DNA of 64,000 nt, from assembly GCF_032854445.1 (NCBI RefSeq), contig NW_027017964.1:236001-300000 (forward strand), given 5' to 3'. Shown here piece by piece: positions 1 through 10,399 of this stretch. A program made the translations under genes and the position numbers. Within the stretch, counting starts at the first letter, position 1. The number at the start of each line of letters is the position of its first letter. The notes under the pieces are model-generated. The model was not told the origin of the DNA. It was given only the letters and a program-made list of their open reading frames with translations, and did not search any database. This DNA comes from Liolophura sinensis. Lineage: Eukaryota; Mollusca; Polyplacophora; Chitonida; Chitonidae.

Positions 1-545
1 CTTAACCAGCAAAGCCCACCACGAGCTCCTCTCTCTCCCACCAAGTGAATAAGGTTACCCATTAGACACGTACTACTCCATTGACCCATGTGTCACCGCC
101 TCAATACGTAGACCCTGAAACGAAATTTCGGAAATAACATTTAGCCTCTAAAAAATGGTATTATGGAGAAATTTTGAGACCACGCAGAGGCAAGCCGTGA
201 CCAAACCGAATGATCGGACCGGGCCCATCAGACCTCCCGTCTTTCTTCAAGTAACTGGCAAAGTGACGTGTTGAACGTCAGGATCTCGCAAGACCAACAC
301 GTCCTTAGCCACCAGGATCCCGTCCTCAGCCACCAGGATCCTGTCTTCGGAGATAACGGGTCGACAACCACGGCAAACAGGTCGCTTCCCGGTTGCCTCT
401 CACACAACCGAGAAGATGTAAGCCTATTATATTACCCGGGCTCACACAGGAGAGCTCTAGGTTAGTTGTCTTTTACGACAAGCTTGCCTAGTGTGCTGAG
501 GTCCTATTCTTGTCACCCCGGAAACCTCACGGGGGCGTGATCTCT
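1..545 (-). mobile_element. 5' region of a LINE-A (I-group non-LTR) copy, continuing off the left edge
   Basis: Read on the minus strand, this block matches the 5' leader of the LINE-A copies at 8.5-8.7 kb, 11.47-11.92 kb and 14.56-15.7 kb. Shared landmarks are the stretch around GCAAGCTTGTCGTAAAAGAC and the later CTTGCCTCTGCGTGG. It carries no coding sequence. A short local duplication (two adjacent copies of CCACCAGGATCC near 310-340) is specific to this copy. It stands head-to-head with the next LINE copy. The leader assignment is inferred from repeated co-occurrence with gag sequence downstream. Confidence 0.6.
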
Positions 546-977
546 GAGGGACCCTGGTGGCTGATCCTCACGCCCAATACGCCAATTTCGCCTTAACTTG
601 GAGACAGCCCAGTCCAATCAATCGGCTTGGTCACGTCTTGCCTCTGCGTGGTCCCAATGTTCTCGGTAGTACCACTCTTTAGAGAATAAATGTTTTTTTT
701 TGTCAAATTTTATTGGGGGGACTACGTGTAAGGCTGTGGCTCATTGATCAATCGTTGGAAGCCTTGTCGGACTTGCAAGATAATAAATCGGACAGTAGGC
801 CGGATTTCATTGTTCTCTCAACTAAGAATGAACCAAAGCCGGCCTCAAAAATTCATCCCTTTCTCTTAAAAAGGGCTCTTTCAGGGTGCATCCGGGTCTT
901 TAAAAAAAACGAGAAAAAAACATAGGAGACATTCTCATTCAATGTTTCTGGCAACAAGAGTGAAAAAAATTACTTAC

Positions 978-1063
978 ATTAAATAAAATATCTGATATAC
1001 CTGTTTTCACATCCCCTCACATTAAATAAAATATCTGATATACCTGTTTTCACATCCCCTCAC
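978..1063. repeat. Exact 43-bp tandem duplication in LINE-A gag leader
   Basis: The unit starting ATTAAATAAAATATCTGATA occurs twice back to back (978-1020 and 1021-1063) with no difference. Other LINE-A copies (for example near 16.22 kb) have one unit. This is a recent local duplication in this copy. Confidence 0.9.
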
Positions 1064-1220
1064 CATTCCCTAAACAGCTGTCAGGAAATAATTCGTGTCA
1101 GGGATGGTGATATAATTGATCTACTCTAAGAAGAAATCTGCAGAGAACTAAATTCAGAGGGTGTTGCCAGAGTTAAACGCCTCAGTACGAAAAAATCTGG
1201 TAACACCTTTGTACTAAATA

Positions 1221-1699
1221 TACTATCCAAAAAAAATTGTTGTAGCGGGCAGCAAGCCGTGAAATCGTGCTCTGACTGACGTGTAGACGCCTAGAAATGG
1301 ACGATTGGGACTCTCCAGCTTGAAGTCTTCCAATGGCAATATTTCTTGTGACAGTGTCAAGACGTGGCATGTTGAATCAGCTTGAAAACACCACTTGAAA
1401 GACGCCGATTTCCGGCCCGAAGTTGCGGTTTTATAGTCACACACGGCATGTTTTCCATGCGTAAGTTCGGCGTGTAAGACTGCACGTGATGCAGTGTGGT
1501 GCTGTATTTTTTACTTCTTCCAAAAACGGCCTCTAAACTCAACATTTTCAACCAAGAAATGTTTTGAGGAATAAAATGCGTGCTAACTGTGACTATTAAC
1601 AATATTAAAACACATTTTGCTCATGAAATGAAGACAAAATGTATTTATTTCATTTCAAAATAAAACAAAACACCTATGCGTTTCTTTTTTTGGATAATA
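1221..1699 (-). mobile_element. Tc1/mariner-type element, internally deleted (479 bp)
   Basis: Both ends show the inverted repeat TAYTATCCAAAAAAA and are flanked by TA (1219-1220 and 1700-1701). The uninterrupted LINE reads through at this point in other copies (near 7.85 kb), so the insertion boundary is clear. On the minus strand an ORF from 1370 begins MPRLDTVTRNIAIGRLQAGE and continues with a helix-turn-helix (SQSSISRRLHVSQSTISRL), typical of the N-terminal DNA-binding half of Tc1-like transposases. It runs straight into the terminal repeat, so the DDE catalytic part is missing. It is a non-autonomous deletion derivative. Confidence 0.8.
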
Positions 1700-2570
1700 T
1701 ACATATCTTTGGACTTTCAAAACTACCACTCTCCCGTCGGTCACTACACGGGCCCGTAGGGTTTTAATGGAGATTTATATATCCCTAATCCCACACGATG
1801 TTTCAACTGCCAAAAAGTTGGTCACGGAAAGAGCCGGTGTAAGAAAACACTCGTTTGTTTCAACTGCGGCAGTAAAGTCATGATGGTTTGGACTGTAGCA
1901 GCACAGTTGAGAGTTGCAACTGCGGTGTTGACCACATGGCCTACTATGGGGACAATTGGCTGTTCCTTAAGGAAAAACAAATTATCAACTTAAAAATGAA
2001 AAGCTGACAAACCTGAACCCAATCCCCCGTAAAAATAATGACAAAAATAAGTCCCAAAACAAACTTCGAAGTAAAAATAATACAACTAATAAACATAATG
2101 GACCCATAGAGCGTCTCTCTCAGGCCATTAGGCACCTGGTCCAAATTTGTTTGGATCGTTCGAGAACGTTGGTCCTTCAACATCAGATGCGGATGTGATG
2201 GATACATCACCCGCACCAAGGAGATCTCCCAGCTGATTTCCACGGAAGGGTTGTCCTCGATCCAAACACAAACCTCCCATACGCCTCCCTCCATAATGTC
2301 TATATATGACAGAATTATACAGTAGAATTGTTGAGGTCTTAAGGTAAATTTTATTGAAATAACACAGCTAATTCAATCTTTAAATCCATCTGCCCTCTGT
2401 CTTCAGGAAACTCACCTGAAGACATCTGACAAAGATAAATTATCTCTTAAAATTATTCACTTTACAGCAATTATTCTGGTGAAGACGAGCAAGCTTGTGG
2501 CGGCTCCTCTATTTTCGTTAATAATAATATAATTCACAGTCCTGTTGATCTCGTTACTGAGTTTCAGGCT

Positions 2571-2985
2571 GTGGCCGTCCGTGTTTCTTTGTCGGAAACA
2601 GTTACTTTATGTTCGATCTATATTCCTCTTCATTCTTCTTTGTCAATCTCTCAATTACACAATTTGAAAGAACAACTCCTATCAACTTTTATAATAATGG
2701 GAGATTTTAATGCCCATAACCATTTATGGGGCAGTAATAATATAAACTGTACAGGCAAAACTTCGAAAGATGAACTGTGTTATTTCAATGATGGTTCTAA
2801 TACCTATTTACATCCGGGTAATGGCACTTATTCTGCTATCGATCTCACTATCACAGATCCATCATTTTTCCCGAATTTTTCTTAGAAGGTGCATGACGAT
2901 CTTTGTGGTAGTGACCATTTTCGTATAATCCTAGAATATATCACTTCTAATTCTTTAGAACGTGTAGCTAGGTGGAAATTCGATA
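2571..2985 (+). pseudogene. LINE-A apurinic-type endonuclease (APE) domain, first copy
   Basis: The frame shows IIMGDFNAHNHLWGS (catalytic D and N of the exonuclease/endonuclease/phosphatase fold), SAIDLTITDPS, and after a stop GSDHFRIILE (the terminal SDH motif). In non-LTR elements this enzyme nicks target DNA to prime reverse transcription. The frame is broken at 2884 by TAG between the last two motifs. It is followed by a partial second endonuclease rather than by RT. Confidence 0.8.
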
Positions 2986-2999
2986 TGACATTATTGTAT

Positions 3000-4119
3000 C
3001 TTTGTCAGATGTCTTCAGGAGAGTTTCAAATGAAGAAGACCGAGCTGCAGGTGGATCCTCTATTTTCGTAAATAACAATATTATGCACAGCCCTGTTGCT
3101 CTGGATACAGAGCTCCAGGCTGTGGTCGTTTATGTTTCATTCTAAAACAACCACATTGTGTTCGGTGTATACTCCTCCGAACACGTCTTTTGCAGCTTCC
3201 AAGTCACATAATTTAAAAGAGCAATTACTCAAACCGTTTATAACAATGGTGGGGGGGGGGGGGTCATTTCCATAACCCTCAATGAGGCAAAAATAAAATT
3301 AATAATAAGGGCAAAATACTGGAAGACTTTTTACCTATGGAGGAATTGTGATATTGTAAAGACCGTTCTAATATGTATTTACATCCGATTAATTGTGCTT
3401 ATTCTGTTATCGATTCATCACTTCTCCCTGATTTTTCGTGGAAGGGGCATCACGATCTTTGTGATAGTGACCATTTTCCTATTATCCTAGAGCATATGAC
3501 TTCTAATTCTTTAGAATGTGTAGCTAGATAAAGCAAAGCAGATTGGACCGCATTTGAAATGTTCTGCGAGGCTGATACCACTCCAGAGGCTCTCAATGCA
3601 GTGGATATTCCTATGTTAAAATTTATTGAGCTTGTTCTACGAGCTGCCGATAGAACTGTCCCGAAGACCTCCACAAATCCAAAACTCAAAAGTAAACTAT
3701 GGTATGATAATGGCCGTCGCAAAGCCCCTAAGTTTTTTTATAAAAGGCTAAGCAGAGTTTTGATATATGTCCTATTAATAATAACTTAAACCAGGTTCGT
3801 ATTTTTAGAGCCAAGGCTATTCCATTACTCTAGGTGAAGAGATGATCTTTTTGGCGGAACTTTGTCAGCCATTACGTCAAAAACATCTATGCGGAAGTTC
3901 TGGAAAATAATTCCGAAACTTAAGGGCAAAACTAATAAATGGAAAGTTCAGCATCTAATGATGGAGGTAATTTATTAACCTCTCCATCTGATATAGCAAA
4001 TTAAGTAGCTGAAACAATTTTCAAGAAGTCTTCTGCTGACAATTATCCTTCAAAAATCTAATATGTTAAAAACCTGAAGGAGAAAATTAAATTGCCTTTT
4101 TCTTCTAAAAATTTAAATC
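3000..4119 (+). pseudogene. LINE-A second endonuclease piece plus RT N-terminal region
   Basis: From about 3031 the sequence repeats the endonuclease already seen at 2480-2985 (sequence around CTGCAGGTGGATCC, then the SDHF motif near 3465) and then runs into the pre-RT linker (FKFIELVLRAADRTVPKTST-like, 3620-3690). A 13-base G run at 3250-3262 replaces the GDFN region. About 35 bp at 2996-3030 match the endonuclease in inverted orientation, so the duplication arose through a rearrangement. Non-functional. Confidence 0.7.
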
Positions 4120-4279
4120 ATTATAACCGCCTGGCTTCTTTCAGAGGCATTTAGGAATTGGGATGGTATAGTAGCTAAGTAGATAAGAAGCTACCAGATA
4201 AGAAGACTCCTGCGTGACAAACTGAACATACAAACAATGTTTACCTCCGCCTCTAACCTTAAAACCCTACTCAAAGCCA

Positions 4280-4657
4280 ATGAAAAAAAAACAACCAACC
4301 CATAGGGGAGAACCCAAAGGATCTGTGTACTGCATTAATTGTGATGGTCAACAGCAATACATTGGAGAAACCGGTAGACCACTCAATATCAGAATTGCAG
4401 AGCACAAGGCCTCAGTAGAAAAATTAGATGGGAAATCAGCCCTCAGTGACCACATCAGAGCCCATCCAGAACACCAACTCCAATGGAACACAGTTCATAC
4501 CCTACAAAACAACCAGTCAGACTATAAAAGAAGGAAACTGCTGGAAGCCATCATGATCCGACGACACAATCCACAGCTTAACCGAGACAGCGGGTACCAC
4601 CTACCGAGCGCCTACAATGACCTCATCAGATTAGACAGTGACCGCCTTAAACCCTGA
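4280..4657 (+). CDS. GIY-YIG endonuclease fragment of a PLE
   Basis: The 125-residue frame begins in an A-rich stretch and contains SVYCINCDGQQQYIGETGRP, a GIY-YIG signature (VYCINC...YIGET). It continues with NIRIAEHKASV (the R and H of the second block) and ends RRHNPQLNRDSGYHLPSAYN. Spacing and the final NRDSG block fit the C-terminal endonuclease of Penelope/Poseidon-type PLEs. This frame is undamaged, but the RT upstream is missing, so it is a truncated copy. The methionine is probably not a native start. Confidence 0.7.
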   Translation: MKKKQPTHRGEPKGSVYCINCDGQQQYIGETGRPLNIRIAEHKASVEKLDGKSALSDHIRAHPEHQLQWNTVHTLQNNQSDYKRRKLLEAIMIRRHNPQLNRDSGYHLPSAYNDLIRLDSDRLKP

Positions 4658-4780
4658 AGCCATTAAACCCTGAAGCCATTACCCTGAAGTTACTATCTAT
4701 GCTACATTATTGCCTGTTGTTGAAACCACTCACTCTCTTACTGTATATATGTTGTCTTGTATCTCTGTATGTTCATATGG

Positions 4781-4812
4781 TTTGATAACGATGTAAGAAC
4801 CTACATCGAAAC
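4781..4812 (+). other. Hammerhead-like hairpin downstream of the PLE endonuclease
   Basis: A perfect 7-bp stem, CGATGTA (4789-4795) with TACATCG (4802-4808) and a 6-nt loop, is preceded by TTGATAA and followed by AAAC. Hammerhead ribozymes of PLEs have CUGAUGA, stem II, GAAAC. Here the 5' core differs at two transition sites. This is a candidate decayed ribozyme and may be coincidental. Confidence 0.3.
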
Positions 4813-5283
4813 ATCACCAACACAATAAATCCAGGAATTGTTATCCCTAAGTAATGCCTCTGTCAATCCATTATGACCGTCGTTCTACTATCGATGAACT
4901 AAAAACTAAATTTAGAAAGGCACACAAGACTGCATCTGGTCCTGATAACGCCTATTGTAAGATTCTGAACCATTTACCGCCTGAGCCACTTGACACTCTC
5001 TTGGACTTGCTTAACGATATTTGGATAACCGGTCATTTTCCCTCATAGAGGGAGCCGTGTAGTATTCCGGTTCCCAAACCACTTAAGGATTATACTGAGC
5101 CGCCTAATTACCGTCCCATTGCTCTTACAACAAAAATAAATGACAACACTTGTTTAATTTCTTCAAACCAAGTTATTTGTTAATATAAAATGTGGTTTTC
5201 GTCAAAGTAGATCTACTATAGATCACCTTGTCCGATTTGAAACCTTTATTCGTAATGCTTTTGTTAATAATAATGGACTTGTG

Positions 5284-6820
5284 ATGTAAAGAAGGCTCGT
5301 TAGCCTCTACGTATAAACTCTCTACTGGGGAGGTTCTAGTACAAAAATGAATACAGAACGTTTAAGACGTTGAATATCGAAATCCGTTTTCAGTTGCGCA
5401 TTTCTCGATTTTATTGAGACAAAGCTGCAACTGACGTTCGATCTTATTCATATTCTTAGCTCGATAGCATACATGAAAATTATCCACGTATAAAGAACCC
5501 TCTGTGCCAGATGTTAATGTTTTGCTAGGCTATTTATTTTTATACTGAACAAAGTTGGTGCCCGGGGGTACGCCCATTTCCTGGCCATAAGAGTCAGAAA
5601 GAAAGAGTAGACCCAATCCGTACTTTAAACTAACGATCAGGTAAAAAAATTGGATATAAATATTGGTAATCGACCTTTATGACCTATATCCGCGAGATCT
5701 TAAATACCATATTTCCATGTGGTCTCAGCGGCCTTTTCAATGCCAAAAAATATGGACACCACATGTTCATTATTGATGAAGCCACCGCGAACAAAGGTTT
5801 TGTATCGAACAATGTGATCCATGATCGATATCTTGCCGAAAAGCACATTGAATATTAGACCGTAATTTGTTGGTTTCAAGAAACCAAACAAGTCTATCAT
5901 TAATCATCCGTTGCATAGTCTTACAGACACAGCTGGTAAGCGCTATGGGACGGTAATTATTTGGATCAGTATGACCCTTACCCGGTTTGGAAACCGGGAT
6001 AATACACGCATTCCTTCATGACGATGGAAAATTACCAGTTATCCAAATATTATTAAGTAAGTTCAAGAGAGTCTCCAATGGGTCAGCTGGTAAATGATTT
6101 AGAAACTTATAATTTACGTTATCGGGACCACAAGCAGTATCGTGAGCCTTTTTTCATGCAGTTTTAAGTTCCTCGATATTAGAAAGACGTTATAATATTC
6201 TAAATTCTTAGAAGAAAAGGGTTAATTTTCTCCTTCTGGTTTTTAATATCCTGGAATTCTTTAGTATAATTCTCAGAAGATTTCTTGAAAATTGTCTCAG
6301 CTAATTTATTGGCTATATCAGATAGAGAGGTTAATATATGTTTCTGGACCATGTTCCAGCCCTTGCACATGGGTGTTTTTGACGTAATGCCTGAAACAAG
6401 GTTCCGCCAACAAGATCGTCTCTTGGACTTGATTAATCGACGAGCTTTAGCTGTAAATATACGAACCTGGTTTAGATTATTATCAGTGTGACAATGATTA
6501 AGTCTGTGTTCAGCCTTTTTGCGGTCCTTGGTGGCTTTCCGACAGTCAGTGTCGTACCAGGGTTTACTTTTGGATTTGGGATTTGTCGAGGTCTTAGGTA
6601 TAGTCCTATCCGCAGCTCGTAATACAAGCTCATTAAATTTTAGTATAGGATCATCTGCTACATTGAGAGTTTCTGGAGTGATATCAGCCTCGCAGAACAT
6701 CTCAAATGCGATCCAATCTGCTTGATTGAATTTCCACCGTTTTGCACGCTTTAAAGAATTAGATGTGATATGCTCTAAGATAATAGGAAAATGGTCACTG
6801 CCACAGAGATCATTATCCAC
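5284..6820 (-). pseudogene. LINE-A endonuclease C-terminus and reverse transcriptase
   Basis: The longest open stretch is 6820-6200 (206 residues), starting at the endonuclease SDHFPIILEH motif and running through the pre-RT linker (AADRTIPKTSTNPKSKSKPW) to the KNQKEKINPF block. Further down are MIDLFGFLKPTN in one frame and KAAETTWKYGI (palm motif A region) in another. The palm motif C reads YVDN at about 5490 in place of the usual F/Y-x-D-D, so one catalytic aspartate is lost. The copy is inactive. Confidence 0.75.
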
Positions 6821-7080
6821 CTTCCAAGAAAAATCAAGGAGAAATAATGTATCTGTGATGTTGAGATCGATAGCATAATAAGCTCTTCAGCGATACAATA
6901 GGTGCTATAAAGTGAATAATTTTTAAGAGTTATTGTATCTTTGACATATGTCTTCAGGAAACTGGATTTAAAGACTGGCTGTGTTATTTTAATAAGGTTT
7001 ACTTTAAGACCTCGACAATTCCATTGTATAATTTGGTCGTATAGAGACATTATGTAGAGAGACGGATAGGAGATTTATCT

Positions 7081-8312
7081 TTGTGTGTGGGCCGGGAAAG
7101 ATACTTCCGTGGAGTATCCATCACATCCGCATCTGATGTTGAAGGACCAACGTCCTCCAAGAATCCAAATCCATTAAAAGTTTGGACAGGGTCTCTAGTT
7201 GTCTTACAGAGGCGCTCTGAGACGACTAGGTTTACTATTATTATTATGAGTTATATTTTTGAACTTAGTTTTAGGATTATTATTGTTAGGGGCTTTGGGT
7301 TAAGGTTTGTCCGTTTTTTTTACGGTGCTACTTACCGACGTTATTTGTTGTTCTATTGGCGTAGTCTGATTGGAGCTAGAATTAAGCGCAGGTTGAGCCG
7401 AAATTTGGACAGAAGTAGAACTAGGTTTGTCGTTTCCAATGGGCCAAGTCAAGGAAGTTTGAATAGCAACAGATGCTACTCGCTTGACCACATTGGCACA
7501 CGAAGTCTGTAGAGATGTATTTGTACTTACGTGCCTCCTGATATGATATATTGTTTTTGAGTTTTAAATTTATTATTTTTTTTTTCCCTAAGGAACAATT
7601 GACAATCTTTAGAGGAGGTAATGCGATCTCCACCGCAATTGCAACACTTAAATGTGTTGCTGCAGTTGAAATCATCATGACCTTCTCTGCATCGGAAGCA
7701 AATCAGTTTATTTTTACACTGTCCCTTACCGTGACCAAATTTTTGACAGTTGAAAGACCGCGTTTAGATAGAAATATATGTGTACACTAACCCTATACGG
7801 GCCAACGTAGATGTGCGACGGAAGGGAATTACTATTGAAAGTCAGAAGATATGTATTGAATTTTAGAATGTTACCAGCTTTTTTATTGTGAGACGTTTCA
7901 CTCTGGTAACACCCTGTGAATGTAACTCAGATTCTTCTTCTGTTAGGTCTATAATATCTCCTCCCTATCACGTATAATCCCCTAACAGCTGTTTAGGGAA
8001 TTGTGAGGGGATATAAACACCGGAGTATCACATATTTTGTTTAATATTTGTTGATTGTTATTTCCGGAAATATTCTATGAGACGGCCTCCGGATCTTAGC
8101 TTTTTCACGTTTTTAGTGTGCCCGCTGCGCCATGTAAAGCCCATTTTCAAATAAATGGGTGACTTTTTGATGCCGGCTTTTGTTTACTCTTTGTTGAGAG
8201 AACGATAAAAGCCGGCTATGTGTCCTGTGCATTGTCAAGGGAGTCTAACAAAACCGCTAACTTGCTCTTTTTGTTTGCATTTGACGAAGTCGGCTGAGAG
8301 GAAGACCTGGTG
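7081..8312 (-). pseudogene. LINE-A gag remnant
   Basis: The likely start is MSISNLPSNVSNK near 8350-8312. Further on come a GVTRVKRLTIKK block near 7900 and zinc-knuckle sequence (FNCQKFGHGKGQCKNKLIC near 7750-7690, then CRxGHDDFNC and KCCNC). Three CCHC knuckles are typical of I- and Jockey-group ORF1 proteins, which package element RNA. Stops and indels break the frame repeatedly. The C-terminal part covers 7080-7500 (NSSSNQTTPIEQQ). Confidence 0.65.
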
Positions 8313-8695
8313 GATTTATTAGATACATTTGATGGAAGGTTTGAGATAGACATAATAAATATATAAAAGAAACTTCACCCCACGTGTTTAACCAACCACC
8401 ACAGAGTGCCAAGAAGGGTGATGCCTGAACCTGGGCATACCCACCAGGAAACGCACCACGGACTCCACGTGAGGTATACTCGACTTGATGGCCTTACTGA
8501 GCAAACCCCATATAATTAATAAAGTCACACATCAAACACATTATACTCGATTGACCCATCAGCCACCGCCCCAAAACGCAGCCCGCAAACGAAATTTTAG
8601 AAATAACATATTCTCTAAGGAGTGGTGTTACGGATACATTTTGGGACCACGCAGAGGCAAGACATGACCAAGCCGATTGATCAGACCAGCAGAAA

Positions 8696-8837
8696 AGCAT
8701 TGAGAAAACACTATAAGCCTAGTCCAGTTTCCATCTAACTGCATGTTAAAGCAATGCAATTAACATTTATTTCTGAAAAAAAATTCGGTTTTGTCATTTA
8801 AACGGTTCTAGCGAGAAAACTGTCACAACACGCAGGA
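8696..8837. other. Short unassigned spacer
   Basis: I see no coding or repeat match here. It separates the leader of LINE-A copy 2 from a PLE scrap. Confidence 0.4.
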
Positions 8838-9045
8838 TCTAACGAATGCTACAAGGCGAGATATGTACACGCCATATGCAGGACCCTTCGCTATATTACT
8901 GGTCAAGTAAAGATAACTTTCAATGTCAAAATTGAAACTATCCCTAGAGAGGAAACCGTTTTGGTCTGTGTACAAATATAGGTCCAGACACGATGTACTA
9001 TCTGGAGCGTGTGGTTTCCTTTAAATCCTGCTAAGTTGTGTAAAG
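8838..9045 (-). mobile_element. Naiad-like PLE scrap (RT C-terminal region)
   Basis: The minus strand matches the PLE region encoding AYGVYISRLVAFVRSC and the preceding LDLYVYKD block seen at 25.8-26.0 kb, 37.8-38.0 kb and 53.8-53.9 kb. Both sides are truncated and no flanking duplication was found. Confidence 0.6.
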
Positions 9046-9253
9046 CTCATTTACAGCCTTATGGTGTCGTTTCGTAGATTCACATGGTCTGTTGTAAAAC
9101 AGTATGAAGCAGGCGCTGAAAACCATGTGTTCAGACCGTTCATAAGTGTTCAGATATTGCATGCAATTGTTGTGTTCATTTTGTTACGTTTTTCCTTCAC
9201 TTATGTTTCTTACCCCTTTACTGTCATCATTTGTAATTTGTTTTGTTCTTCAG

Positions 9254-9408
9254 ACAATTTCGGAACTACGTCAAGGGTGTGTTTCCATGTCGAAAAACAA
9301 TCCAACTCAAGGCAGCGGAGTCTAGCAACGTCAAATCAAGAACAACAGAGCACTCTGAGCTACACTGAAGACGACATTTATGACATTGATTTATCACCGG
9401 TTTCATAA
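9254..9408 (+). CDS. Candidate terminal exon of a host gene (C-terminal tail)
   Basis: A long pyrimidine-rich tract ends in TTTTGTTCTTCAG at 9253, a good 3' splice site. The frame that stays open after it completes a split codon and then reads NFGTTSRVCFHVEKQSNSRQ and ends SYTEDDIYDIDLSPVS before TAA. AATAAA signals follow at 9509 and 9574. A serine-rich tail with an acidic YTEDDIYDID stretch would suit the cytoplasmic tail of a receptor, but that is a guess. No upstream exon is visible in the window. The upstream methionine at 9061 probably lies in the intron. Confidence 0.3.
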
Positions 9409-9508
9409 GGTGTGAAATAATTATATGCTATTAAGCCATCGCACACACTGAAGGCAGGAAAAATTTCTTCGCCATTATACAATTGCTAACATATGGTCTA
9501 TACTGATC

Positions 9509-9514
9509 AATAAA
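9509..9514 (+). promoter_or_regulatory. Poly(A) signal AATAAA after the candidate exon
   Basis: AATAAA lies about 100 nt after the TAA at 9406-9408, where a short 3' UTR would end. A second AATAAA is at 9574-9579. Confidence 0.3.
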
Positions 9515-10399
9515 TTTAGATGCATCAACCGAAATGTAGTGTGGCTATCAGTCTTTGATGTGTGTGTGTTTTTAATAAAGTATATCTTTTACAACAAAAT
9601 TTTTGTTGTTAACATTAACGATATGGTGACCAATGCAAGTAGTAGCAGTGCTAGCCGTTTGTGTTTACCACAATACATTATTGGATGTTGGCAGGTCACA
9701 ACTTTTGCTAAGATGTTCGTCACTGTAAGGCTGTAGGCGCCATAGCAGAGGTTAGAATACCATCTCTACCACCAGAATGGACACACTACCATACTGGAAA
9801 TGATTACACCAGTTTTGCTAACAAGTATAGTTATTTTGTTGCTTTGCAGCATAATGATGTATACGGAATGCTATTAGAATGGAATATTAGTGTCGATTAG
9901 ATAAGTTTATTAATATGCACATTAATTTATATGCCGTCGCCATAACCGTAAACAAATACACAAGTCGAGTACCAATCTGTGTCGGTAACGGCAAAAAATC
10001 CGTTCAACACAGTATAGAGATGAAAAAATTTGGATTCTAAACGTTTTTTTAATTCTTCGAACAAATTAGCTTAAGAACAAATCCAATGTGAAAGAAAATG
10101 CGGAAATAATTATCTGGGAAATATTTAATCAACTATTTCTCTTGCTACAAGGTACATGATATTTCACTTATACAATGCAGGCCGGGATTATGGTGGTAGG
10201 AAAGCACCACTTAACATAAAACCAAAATAGACGTACATGTTTAGAACCACTTTTATAAAAGAACCAAACCCTAGTTAAAACTCGAAAAGCACAATACACT
10301 TAAAACACTGTAGAAAATCGTAGGTATATATGGTTTTTGTGTATATATTTATTGTGAAATAAATGTATTGTGTATATATATATTGTGAAATATATTTTA

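Larger units (their letters stand above)
4130..4869 (+). mobile_element. 3' fragment of a canonical Penelope-like element
   Basis: This 740-bp block interrupts the LINE RT and is bounded by a 10-bp target duplication, ATTATAACCG (4120-4129) and ATTATGACCG (4870-4879). The LINE resumes afterwards. The two ends carry short inverted copies of one another (CAGAGGCATT near 4142 and its complement near 4852). Its only recognisable domain is a GIY-YIG endonuclease. It is unlike the endonuclease of the Naiad-like copies elsewhere in the window. Confidence 0.75.
546..5282 (+). mobile_element. LINE-A copy 1, decayed non-LTR retrotransposon with two nested insertions
   Basis: Order on the plus strand: leader (546-680), gag remnant with a CCHC knuckle near 1797-1840, endonuclease (2300-2990), a second partial endonuclease (3000-3535), RT N-terminal region (3535-4129) and RT fingers/palm (4880-5282). 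It is full of stops and frameshifts. A Tc1-like element (1221-1699) and a PLE fragment (4130-4869) interrupt it. The copy stops inside the RT at 5282, where an inverted LINE copy begins. Copies elsewhere in the window carry an RNase H domain after the RT, which places the family in the I group rather than Jockey or CR1. Confidence 0.85.
5283..8695 (-). mobile_element. LINE-A copy 2, 3'-truncated
   Basis: On the minus strand the order is leader (8690-8350), gag (about 8310-7080), a shortened endonuclease (7050-6780) and RT (6820-5284). The RNase H and 3' UTR are absent: the copy stops at the point equivalent to the sequence after the RT thumb and abuts copy 1 in inverse orientation. Most of the endonuclease centre is deleted, because the text jumps from the N-terminal QWNCRGLK block to the SDHFPIILE block. 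Many stops are present. Confidence 0.85.
9046..10399. other. Mostly unique sequence with a possible terminal exon and a SINE scrap
   Basis: Apart from the candidate exon at 9254-9408 and a 45-bp SINE relic near 10158-10200 (ATTTCACTTATAC followed by ATTATGGTGG), nothing is recognisable. It is AT-rich, with alternating TATA stretches near 10320-10400. Confidence 0.4.

Noticed and set aside
978-1063. CRISPR-like repeat array
   Set aside because: Only two adjacent identical units without spacers, in eukaryotic DNA.
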